Positions 42,865 to 49,930 of a stretch of 64,000 bases of DNA are shown piece by piece. The stretch is from Miltoncostaea sp963703045 (GTDB lineage: Bacteria; Actinomycetota; Thermoleophilia; Miltoncostaeales; Miltoncostaeaceae). The stretch spans positions 992,001-1,056,000 of the forward strand of contig OY969782.1 in NCBI GenBank assembly GCA_963703045.1, in the 5' to 3' direction. The notes under the pieces are model-generated. The model ran no database searches and was not told where the DNA came from. It saw only the letters and a program-made list of their open reading frames with translations. Position 1 is the first letter of the stretch; the number at the start of each line of letters is the position of its first letter. Both the position numbers and the translations under genes were made by a program.

Positions 42865-43270
42865 GGTCGACGCCCGTGACCGGGCCGCGCCGCGTCGCGG
42901 CGGGGCGGGCGGTCGCCGCGATCTGCACCCACGCCGAGCGCAGGTCGTACATGTGGCGCACGGCCTCGTCGATCTGGGCGGTGTCCTGGGAGAGCCGTCC
43001 GGCGGTGAGCCGCTCGTCGACGTACCCGTAGATGCTGGCCAGGTTCTCGGCGATCGGGCCCTGGGTCATGTCGAGCGTGACGCGCAGCTCGGTGACGATG
43101 GCCTGGGCGCGGGTGAGCCGGTTGCCGGCCTCGCCCACGTCGCCGCGCTCGAAGGCGGCCTTCGCCTGGGCGGCGAAGCGCAGGAAGCCGTCGTAGAGCA
43201 TCACCACGAGCTGGCCGGGTGTGGCCGTCTGGGCGGTGTGGTTCGTGTACTGCCGCAGCTCGGTCAGCAA
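42854..43270 (-). CDS. fliS: Flagellin export chaperone FliS
   Basis: A 138-residue four-helix chaperone that binds the flagellin C-terminus: YTNHTAQTATPGQLVVMLYDGFLRFAAQAKAAFERGD, RAQAIVTELRVTLDMTQGPIAENLASIYGYVDERL. It follows fliD by 79 bp; the gap holds a small GC hairpin. Confidence 0.94.
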   Translation of the reverse strand: MLTELRQYTNHTAQTATPGQLVVMLYDGFLRFAAQAKAAFERGDVGEAGNRLTRAQAIVTELRVTLDMTQGPIAENLASIYGYVDERLTAGRLSQDTAQIDEAVRHMYDLRSAWVQIAATARPAATRRGPVTGVDLAG

Positions 43271-43349
43271 CGTCGGAGCCCTCCCTGGGTGACGGTCGTG
43301 GATCGGTCGTTACGCCCCTCGGGGCGGGGGCGGTTCACCCTCGGTCGGA

Positions 43350-44675
43350 TCATCCGAGCGAGGCGAGCCGGGCGGCGACGTCCGCCCCCTGGCTCTGGAA
43401 CTGCGCGATCGCCTTCTCCATCGCGGCGAACTGGGCGCGGAGCCGCGTCTCCTTGAGCTCCATGAGGGTCTCGAGGCCGGAGATCTTGTCGTCCATGCGC
43501 CCCAGCGAGGTGGTGTACCCCTGGAGCCGCGACGACAGGATGTCGCTCGAGAACGTCCTCGCGAAGTCCTGGATCCGGCGGGCGATGCCGTCGGTGGCCC
43601 CGATGGCGGCGTCGCCGTCGTCGCGGCCGAACACCTGCGCCACGCCGTCCGGATCGGCCGCCAGAGCGGCCGTGAAGGCGTTGGCGTCGAGGGTCATGGT
43701 GCCGTCGCGCGCGGTCGTGATGCCGATCTGCGCGAGCGAGTCGTGAGCCCCGCCGAGGCCGGCGACGGCCGACCCCGAGATGCCGCGGAGCTGGCTGCCG
43801 AGCGACGAGATCGTCTGATCGCCCTGCAGCGTGCCGGCGGTCTTGGTGGCCGCGTCGTACGCGGTCGCGCGGTTGATGTTCGAGAGCAGCGCGTTGTAGG
43901 CGTCCACGAACGACTGGGCGGTCGCCGTCGAGGCCTCGGCGTCGGCGCCGACCGTGATCGTCGTCGCGCCCACCTTGCCGAGGCTGAGCGAGACGCCGTT
44001 GATCGCGCCCTCGATCGTGTTGCCCGAGCTCGTGACCGCCAGGCCGTTGACGGTGGCGGCCGCGTCCTGGCCCGCCTGCGTCGTCGCGAAGCCGAAGCCG
44101 GCCGCGGCGGAGCCGCCCACCCCCACTGTGCCGGCGCTGCCGCTCTGCTTCGAGATCAGCACGAGCTTGTCGTTGATGACGCTCGCCGACGCGCCCACGC
44201 CGGCCGTGCTGTTGATGCGATCCGCGAACGTCTGCAGGGTGTCCCCCGCCTCGATCGCGACGCTCGCGGTCGCGGCGCCGACGGTGATGTCGAGGGCCTG
44301 GCCGGCGGTCAGCGGGGGGGCGGCGCCCGACGCCGTCGTGTGGGCCTGGGCCAGGGCGGTGACCGACACGTTGTACGTGCCGGCCGCGGCCTGCGCGCCC
44401 ACGCTCGCGCTGGCGACGGTCGCGTCGGCCGACGAGGCCTTCTTGGCCTGCAGCGCCCCCGGCGCGTACATGGCCGCCGACGCGTCGCGCAGCTTGCCGA
44501 GCAGGCCGTTGATCTCCTGGATCACGCCCTGCTTCTGCTTGAGCTCGGTCTTGTCGCTCTCGATGCGCTCGATCGGCCGGCGCTCCAGCCGCATCAGGGC
44601 GGAGACGATCGACGCGGTGTCGATGCCGCTGCCGAGCCCGCTGAAGCTGATGCCGCTGCCGGTTGACGTGCTCAT
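43350..44675 (-). CDS. fliD: Flagellar filament cap protein FliD (HAP2)
   Basis: A 441-residue cap protein. The N-terminus SFSGLGSGIDTASIVSALMRLERRPIERIESDKTELKQKQ and the C-terminal coiled coil (RMDDKISGLETLMELKETRLRAQFAAMEKAIAQFQSQ) fit the family, with D2/D3 beta-rich domains between. It acts at the filament tip to fold flagellin. ATGA overlap with flaG. Confidence 0.95.
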   Translation of the reverse strand: MSTSTGSGISFSGLGSGIDTASIVSALMRLERRPIERIESDKTELKQKQGVIQEINGLLGKLRDASAAMYAPGALQAKKASSADATVASASVGAQAAAGTYNVSVTALAQAHTTASGAAPPLTAGQALDITVGAATASVAIEAGDTLQTFADRINSTAGVGASASVINDKLVLISKQSGSAGTVGVGGSAAAGFGFATTQAGQDAAATVNGLAVTSSGNTIEGAINGVSLSLGKVGATTITVGADAEASTATAQSFVDAYNALLSNINRATAYDAATKTAGTLQGDQTISSLGSQLRGISGSAVAGLGGAHDSLAQIGITTARDGTMTLDANAFTAALAADPDGVAQVFGRDDGDAAIGATDGIARRIQDFARTFSSDILSSRLQGYTTSLGRMDDKISGLETLMELKETRLRAQFAAMEKAIAQFQSQGADVAARLASLG

Positions 44676-45022
44676 GAGATCGTGTTGACCTGCATGCCGA
44701 GGGACGTGAGGCTGGCGATCGTGTCGAGGACCGCGCGCGAGGGCAGCTCGCGGAGGACCTCACCCGTCTCTCGCTCGTACATCGTCACGGTCACTGTGCT
44801 CGTCGCCTCGTGGATCTCGAACCTGGCCTCCACATCGGCGGCGCTCAGGGTGAACTTGAGCGTGCTGTGGGGCATCCAGCGCCCGGGCTCGACGGCGTCC
44901 GGGGGCGGTGCCGCGTCAGGCCGGGGGCCGGGGGTCGTGGTCGCCGCCGCCGGCGCGATCCGCTCGTGGCGACGGCTCGCCGCGTCGATCGCGTCGGGTG
45001 GGCGTGGTGCGCTGACGTCCAT
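44672..45022 (-). CDS. flaG: FlaG-family protein
   Basis: A 116-residue protein whose C-terminal half is the FlaG domain (LKFTLSAADVEARFEIHEATSTVTVTMYERETGEVLRELPSRAVLDTIASL). FlaG is secreted or filament-associated and influences filament length. ATG 45022, preceded by GGAG, is chosen; the frame extends 20 codons upstream through a promoter-like element and is not likely translated. Confidence 0.9.
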   Translation of the reverse strand: MDVSAPRPPDAIDAASRRHERIAPAAATTTPGPRPDAAPPPDAVEPGRWMPHSTLKFTLSAADVEARFEIHEATSTVTVTMYERETGEVLRELPSRAVLDTIASLTSLGMQVNTIS

Positions 45023-45078
45023 GTCAACTCCGCGCTCGATGGTGCATGACGAGCCCCGCGGGAGGGGGCCTGTCCATG

Positions 45079-45106
45079 TCATCGGCGCCGGGGGGCGATC
45101 TGTTGA
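45079..45106 (-). promoter_or_regulatory. Sigma-28-like promoter for flaG-fliD-fliS-fliT
   Basis: Minus strand: TCAACAGA (45106-45099), 12-bp spacer, GCCGATGA (45086-45079), about 57 bp before the chosen flaG start and inside the gap after the glycosyltransferase-TPR gene. Confidence 0.6.
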
Positions 45107-45151
45107 GCGCGGCCCTGGCGGGAGCCCCCGCGGGGACTCCCGGGCGGGGGC

Positions 45152-47209
45152 CTAGGAGGGCGCGCCCGCGAGCAGCGACATCGACTGGCGCAGCTCGCGC
45201 AGGACGCTCGAGTGCGGGTAGACGACGAGCCCCTCGCAGATGACCGCATCGGCCTCGGCGTACCGGCCTCCGCCGGCGAGCAGGCCGGCGAGGTCGATGT
45301 GCCGCGACATGTTCTGCGAGTCGGCGTCGAGCGCCGCCCGCATGAAGGTCTCGGCGTCCTCCTCGAGCCCCTTCGACTCGCAGATCCGCGCGAGGGCCGA
45401 GAAGGCCTCGGGGCTGCCGTCGCCGGCGCCCACCGCCGCCATCAGGCGATCGGCGGCCGGATCGGGGAAGTCGTTGACGTACAGCAGGTATCCGAGGCGG
45501 CGGTCGACCTCGACCGCCGCGGGCGCCAGGTCGTAGGCGAGCGGCACGAGGGCGTTGAACAGCGTGAGCTCGCCGAGCTCGAGCAGGGTGCCGATCAGCT
45601 CGAGCACCGCGGCCAGCACGGCGTCGCGATCGGTGCCCGGGGGCAGCGCCGGGGCGTCCCGCTCGGTCGCGGCCGCGAGCGCCACGTCGTAGGCCGTCGC
45701 GTACAGGCCGCCGGCGACCGGCCGCAGCGCGGCGATGGCCGCGCCGGCCTCGGCCGCGTCGCCGTCGATCATGCCGATCAGGACGGTCTTGGCGAGCGCC
45801 AGGTGGTGGCTCCCGCTGCTGTGCGCGATGCCGGCGAGGTGCGCGCGGGCGGCCGGCAGGTCGCCCAGGCGGATGAGGGCGTCGGCCATCGCGAGGCGGA
45901 TCGCCGCGTCGCCGGGGCTCAGCCCACGGGCCTCCTCGAGCACCACCAGCGCGTGCTCGGGGTGCCCCTCGGACAGCAGCACCCGCGCGACGGCGGTGAG
46001 CGAGTCGGCCCGGTTGGTCGTGCCGATGATCCGCGCCATGTACTCGCGCACCGCCAGCGGCGGGTCGGCCCCCAGCAGCAGCCGGGTGAGGCGCATCACC
46101 GGGGCGGCGTAGTGGCCCTTGGCCGCGCGGATCGCGTTGCGCTGGCACCGGACGGCCTCGTGCGAGTCGCCCATCATCTCGTGCAGCAGGCCCAGCGAGT
46201 GCCACGAGTAGAACGAGCCCATGCCGGCCTGCGCCAGGTAGCGGTCTCCGCCGTGGTCGCCCAGGTCGATGGCGCGCCGGAAGCTCTTGACCGCGGCGCG
46301 GTACTCGCGGCGGCTCGAGTGGATCTGCCCCTGGAGGTAGTGCAGGTCGGTGAAGTCCGGGTACGCCTGCAGGGCGTCGGCCAGCACGTCGAGGGCCTCG
46401 TCCCACCGCTCGAGGCAGTTGAGCGAGGCCACGATGTTCCGCAGCAGCAGCGAGGCGTAGTACGCCTTGAGCGACGAGAGCTCGGTGAACGACCGGCGGA
46501 AGTAGTCGAGCGCCGTGTCGAAGTCGCCGACGCGCTGGAACTCGACCCCCGCGTTGAAGAGCGTGAACGAGTCGGTCGGCGTGCGCCGGACCTCCGCCAT
46601 CACGATCGCCATGTTGCGGTCGGTCTTCTCCTTGGCCCGGTTGGTGGGCTCGAGGTATCCGTAGTGGTGGATCTCGATCCCGACGAAGCGGGTGCACGCG
46701 CCGCCCTCGGGGTCGACCGTGCCCATGATCTGCTCGTGGAGCGCGCCCGAGTAGCGGTAGGCGGGGCGGTTGCGGAACAGCCGGAACGCGGAGTTGACCA
46801 CGCTCTCGATGCCCCGCTCCTCGCCGATGAAGTTGACCTCGCGGAGGCAGTAGCCCTCGAGGTGCTCGTCGTGGAGCAGCTCGCGCAGCCGGCCGCCGTC
46901 GACGAGCTCCTCGTCGGCGTCGAGCACGAGGATCCAGTCGCCGGTCGCCGCCTCGATCGAGGTGTTGCGCGGGGCGGCGAAGTCACCGGCCCACGTCTCG
47001 TGGATGATGCGCGCGCCGAACCCCTCGGCGATCTCGATCGACCGGTCGACCGAGCCCGTGTCGACGATGACGATCTCGTCGACGACGCCCTGCACGCTCG
47101 CGAGGCACCGGGCGAGGTGCTCCTCCTCGTCGCGCATGATCATGCACAGCGACAGGCGCTGCGGAGCGCGCTCGGCCGGAGTCTTCAGGCTGGCGATCGT
47201 GAGGCCCAT
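45152..47209 (-). CDS. GT2 glycosyltransferase fused to TPR repeats
   Basis: A 685-residue cytosolic protein. Residues ~18-210 form a GT-A (family 2) glycosyltransferase of the SunS/lipopolysaccharide-core type (LSLCMIMRDEEEHLARCLASV, DEIVIVDTGSVDRSIEIA, the metal-binding DADEE). The remaining ~450 residues are tetratricopeptide repeats (e.g. LFNAGVEFQRVGDFDTALDYFRRSF), typical for docking a protein acceptor. A perfect-spacing sigma-28-like promoter precedes it, and flaG-fliD follow. A role as flagellin or filament protein glycosyltransferase is a strong inference. Confidence 0.88.
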   Translation of the reverse strand: MGLTIASLKTPAERAPQRLSLCMIMRDEEEHLARCLASVQGVVDEIVIVDTGSVDRSIEIAEGFGARIIHETWAGDFAAPRNTSIEAATGDWILVLDADEELVDGGRLRELLHDEHLEGYCLREVNFIGEERGIESVVNSAFRLFRNRPAYRYSGALHEQIMGTVDPEGGACTRFVGIEIHHYGYLEPTNRAKEKTDRNMAIVMAEVRRTPTDSFTLFNAGVEFQRVGDFDTALDYFRRSFTELSSLKAYYASLLLRNIVASLNCLERWDEALDVLADALQAYPDFTDLHYLQGQIHSSRREYRAAVKSFRRAIDLGDHGGDRYLAQAGMGSFYSWHSLGLLHEMMGDSHEAVRCQRNAIRAAKGHYAAPVMRLTRLLLGADPPLAVREYMARIIGTTNRADSLTAVARVLLSEGHPEHALVVLEEARGLSPGDAAIRLAMADALIRLGDLPAARAHLAGIAHSSGSHHLALAKTVLIGMIDGDAAEAGAAIAALRPVAGGLYATAYDVALAAATERDAPALPPGTDRDAVLAAVLELIGTLLELGELTLFNALVPLAYDLAPAAVEVDRRLGYLLYVNDFPDPAADRLMAAVGAGDGSPEAFSALARICESKGLEEDAETFMRAALDADSQNMSRHIDLAGLLAGGGRYAEADAVICEGLVVYPHSSVLRELRQSMSLLAGAPS

Positions 47210-47242
47210 GCCGGTCCTTCCTCGGGTTCGTCGGCCCCCCCG

Positions 47243-47269
47243 CTATCGGCAGGGGCCGCCCGGTCTTGA
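47243..47269 (-). promoter_or_regulatory. Sigma-28-like promoter for the glycosyltransferase-TPR gene
   Basis: Minus strand: TCAAGACC (47269-47262), 11-bp spacer, GCCGATAG (47250-47243), about 33 bp before the ATG, which has GAGGAAGG as ribosome-binding site. Confidence 0.65.
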
Positions 47270-47293
47270 GGAGGCCGCGCGGCGGCCGTCCCC

Positions 47294-48352
47294 TCAGCGC
47301 ACGAGCAGCATCGAGTCGCCGAACTCGTGCCACAGGTATCCGCCCGCCACCGCGGCCGCGTACGCCGCCCCCACGAGCGGCGCGCCCGCCACCGCCTCGA
47401 GCAGCAGCAGGTGCCCGGCGCCGGGCTCGTGCAGGCCCGTGACGAGGGCGTCGACGACCCGCGCCGGCCGGTCGGGGCCGAGCACGAGGTCGGTCCACCC
47501 GCCGGCCCCCCGTACGACGCCGTCGTCGCCGGCGGCGCTCTCGAGCGCGCGCACGACCGTGGTGCCCACCGCCACCACCCGCCCTCCCCCGTCGCGCGTC
47601 GCGACGGCCAGCCGGGCGGTCGCCTCGGGCACCCGGAACCGCTCGGGCATCGGGGGCTCGCGGTGCTCGGGGCTCGAGACGCCGGCGTGCAGCACGACCG
47701 GGGCCACGGCGACGCCCGCCGCCATCAGCCGCACGAGCAGGGACGCGGTGAACGGTCGTCCGGCGCTCGGCATCTCGGCGCTGCCGGCCTCGGTCGCGTA
47801 GACCGTCTGGTGGTCGGCGAGCGTGTGCGCGCCGGTGAGGTGCGCGTAGCCGATCGGGCGGCCGTGCCGCCCCAGGTACGCGGTCGCCGCGACGGGGGGC
47901 GCCACGCGCGCCGTCCACAGGCGCGCTGCGGCGGCGCCGGGGTCGGGGTGGGGCGCCTCCAGCACGAGCCACCGACCCCCCGCGAGGGCGAGGCGCTCGC
48001 CCGCGCGGGCGGTCGCATCCGGGCCGCGCCCATCGTCGCGCCGCGGCTCGACCACCCAGCGGCCGTCGTCGAGCTCGCCGGCGACGTGCAGACGCAGCGC
48101 GCGGCCGTCGCCCCTCCGCGCGTCGATGGCGGCCGGCAGGGTCGCGGAGGTGTTCACGACCACGAGGTCGCCCGGGGCGAGCAGCCCGGGGAGGTCGCGG
48201 AAGCGGCGGTGCACGATGTCCCCGGGGCGGGCGACCAGCAGGCGCACGCCGTCGCGGGCGAGGCCGCGGCGCTCGGGTGGCTCGTGGGCCTCGGCGCCCG
48301 GCGGCAGGACGAAGCGGGTGCGCGGTGCGGGCCGCCCGGGGGCGCCGATCAC
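47294..48352 (-). CDS. queA: S-adenosylmethionine:tRNA ribosyltransferase-isomerase (QueA-like)
   Basis: A 352-residue QueA-family protein of the actinobacterial type, transferring the ribosyl part of SAM to 7-aminomethyl-deazaguanine in tRNA (queuosine pathway). Landmarks: LLAPGDLVVVNTSATLPAAIDARR, GAHTLADHQTVYATEAGSAEMPSAGRPFT, VAVGTTVVRALESAA and GLHEPGAGHLLLLEAVAG. GTG start at 48352 overlaps the SDR stop as GTGA. No other queuosine gene is nearby, and the pairing with an SDR is odd. Confidence 0.9.
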   Translation of the reverse strand: MIGAPGRPAPRTRFVLPPGAEAHEPPERRGLARDGVRLLVARPGDIVHRRFRDLPGLLAPGDLVVVNTSATLPAAIDARRGDGRALRLHVAGELDDGRWVVEPRRDDGRGPDATARAGERLALAGGRWLVLEAPHPDPGAAAARLWTARVAPPVAATAYLGRHGRPIGYAHLTGAHTLADHQTVYATEAGSAEMPSAGRPFTASLLVRLMAAGVAVAPVVLHAGVSSPEHREPPMPERFRVPEATARLAVATRDGGGRVVAVGTTVVRALESAAGDDGVVRGAGGWTDLVLGPDRPARVVDALVTGLHEPGAGHLLLLEAVAGAPLVGAAYAAAVAGGYLWHEFGDSMLLVR

Positions 48353-49077
48353 GAACCCACCACCGCGATCGGATCGGCCGCCCGGTACCGGCCGCTCGGC
48401 AGGTCGCCCTCGATGAGCCGCAGCAGGGCCGGGACGACCCGCTCGGGCGGGGGCCACGCGTCGGCGCGCTCGCCGGGCATGGCCGCGCGGAGCATGTCGG
48501 TCGCCATCTCCCCCGGATCCACCGCGTAGACGCGCACGGCCGGGTTCTCGACGCCGAGCGTCGCGCTGAGGTGGTCGAGCGCGGCCTTGGACGCCCCGTA
48601 GCCGCCCCATCCCGCGTACGACCCGACCGCCGCGTCCGACGACACGGCGACGATCGCGCCGCGCCGCGCGGCGAGCAGCGGCAGCGCCATCTGCGAGAGG
48701 GCGAGCGGCGCAACGACGTTGACGTCGATGATGTGCCGGAGCGTCTCGGGCGGCAGCTCGGCGAGCGGCGGCAGCGGGACGGGCCCGAGCGTGCTCGCGT
48801 TGTTGACGAGCAGGTCGAGGCGGCCGAGGCGCCGGACGGCGGCGGCCAGCAGGGCGCGGTGCGAGGGCTCGGCGACGTCGCCCGGCACGGCGGTCACGAC
48901 GTGACCGGGCATCTGCGCGGCGGCGTCGGCGAGGGCCGCCGGGTCGCGCGCGTCGATCACGACGTGCCAGCCCCTGCGGGCGAGCGCGTGCGTGAGCGCG
49001 CGACCGAGGCCGCGCGACGCCCCGGTGACGAGGGCGACGGGGGCTCCGGGGCCCCGAGGTATCCGTGATGTGGTCAT
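48349..49077 (-). CDS. Short-chain dehydrogenase/reductase
   Basis: A 242-residue SDR. NAD(P)-binding TGASRGLGRAL, NNAS, and the catalytic Ser-Tyr-Lys (AVSSDAAVGSYAGWGGYGASKAAL) are complete. Substrate unknown. Its ATG coincides with the predicted transcription start of a promoter containing a 22-bp perfect palindrome, suggesting leaderless expression under a MerR/SoxR-like activator. Co-transcribed with queA. Confidence 0.9.
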   Translation of the reverse strand: MTTSRIPRGPGAPVALVTGASRGLGRALTHALARRGWHVVIDARDPAALADAAAQMPGHVVTAVPGDVAEPSHRALLAAAVRRLGRLDLLVNNASTLGPVPLPPLAELPPETLRHIIDVNVVAPLALSQMALPLLAARRGAIVAVSSDAAVGSYAGWGGYGASKAALDHLSATLGVENPAVRVYAVDPGEMATDMLRAAMPGERADAWPPPERVVPALLRLIEGDLPSGRYRAADPIAVVGS

Positions 49078-49083
49078 GGGCCC

Positions 49084-49114
49084 AGGCTACGACTTCAACC
49101 ATGGTTGAAGTCAA
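49084..49114 (-). promoter_or_regulatory. MerR/SoxR-type promoter with a 22-bp perfect palindrome
   Basis: Minus strand: TTGACT (49114-49109), a 19-bp spacer, TAGCCT (49089-49084). A perfect palindrome with half-site GACTTCAACCA spans 49091-49112 between the two elements. A long 19-bp spacer with a dyad in it is the hallmark of MerR-family activated promoters. Predicted start of transcription is at about 49077, the A of the SDR start codon. Confidence 0.7.
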
Positions 49115-49120
49115 GCGGGC

Positions 49121-49930
49121 TCAGACGGCGGGCAGGGGGATGCGGTCGCGGTCGGGGTCGAAGGGCCGGGGGGGCATCAGGCCCCGGGGGTCGGCATCGC
49201 GCGGCAGGCCCCACTTGAGGGCGTACCGGAGCCCGTTGGTGTTCAGCAGCTCCTGGTAGTCCTCGTCGAGCAGGTCGAAGGTCTTGTGGCCGAAGTGGTG
49301 CACGTAGCTGTCGTCGGCGATCCACAGGCGCAGCCCGGCCATGCGGGCGCGGATCGAGTAGTCGTCGTCCTCGAGGTTGCCGATCTCGAAGCGGGTGTCG
49401 AACCCGCCGACCCGCGCGAGCGCGGCACGCGTGATCGCCATGCAGAGGCCGCTCAGGCGCACCGCCTCGCGGCCCTCGCCCCGGTGCGCCCGCGCGCGCT
49501 CCGCGGCGAACCGGTCGAGCTCGTCCGAGGGCGCCTGCGCGTAGGGCGGACGGGGGATGATCTGGTCGTCCGACACCCAGTTCGACCGCGGCCCGGCGAT
49601 GCCGAGGCCCGGGTCGCGGCGCAGCGCGCCGAGCAGGCCCGTGAGCCATCCGGGGGTGGCCAGGGCGTCGTTGTTGAGGATCACGGCGACCTCGCCGCGT
49701 GCCGACGCGAGGCCCAGGTTGACCCCGCCCGCGAAGCCGAGGTTGGTCGACGAGCGCACCACGCGCGCGCCGCGGGCGGCGCACCACTCGGCCGTCCCGT
49801 CGGTGCTGGCGTTGTCGACCACGATCACCTCGTGCGCCTCGGGCGTGTGCGCGGCGACGCTCTCGAGGCAGAGGGCGGTGTAGAGCAGCGCCCCGTGGCA
49901 CGGGATGACGATGCTGGCGAGACCGCTCAC
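49121..49930 (-). CDS. GT2 family glycosyltransferase
   Basis: A 269-residue rhamnosyltransferase-like GT-A enzyme: LASIVIPCHGALLYTALCLESV, VIVVDNASTDGTAEWC, NLGFAGGVNLGLASARGEVAVILNNDAL, and NLEDDDYSIRARMAGL with the acidic catalytic residues. The GTG start at 49930 overlaps the upstream glycosyltransferase stop (GTGA). Last gene of the three-gene operon that starts at 53288. Sugar and acceptor unknown; a filament glycan is the contextual guess. Confidence 0.9.
   Translation of the reverse strand: MSGLASIVIPCHGALLYTALCLESVAAHTPEAHEVIVVDNASTDGTAEWCAARGARVVRSSTNLGFAGGVNLGLASARGEVAVILNNDALATPGWLTGLLGALRRDPGLGIAGPRSNWVSDDQIIPRPPYAQAPSDELDRFAAERARAHRGEGREAVRLSGLCMAITRAALARVGGFDTRFEIGNLEDDDYSIRARMAGLRLWIADDSYVHHFGHKTFDLLDEDYQELLNTNGLRYALKWGLPRDADPRGLMPPRPFDPDRDRIPLPAV

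Noticed and set aside
39493..42879. A 1128-codon open frame on the plus strand opposite the phosphorylase gene
   Set aside because: Antisense shadow; the minus-strand phosphorylase has intact catalytic motifs along the same interval.
43271..43349. GACCGATC-like box between fliD and fliS as a possible promoter
   Set aside because: No TCAA at the required distance; fliS is more simply read through from flaG-fliD.
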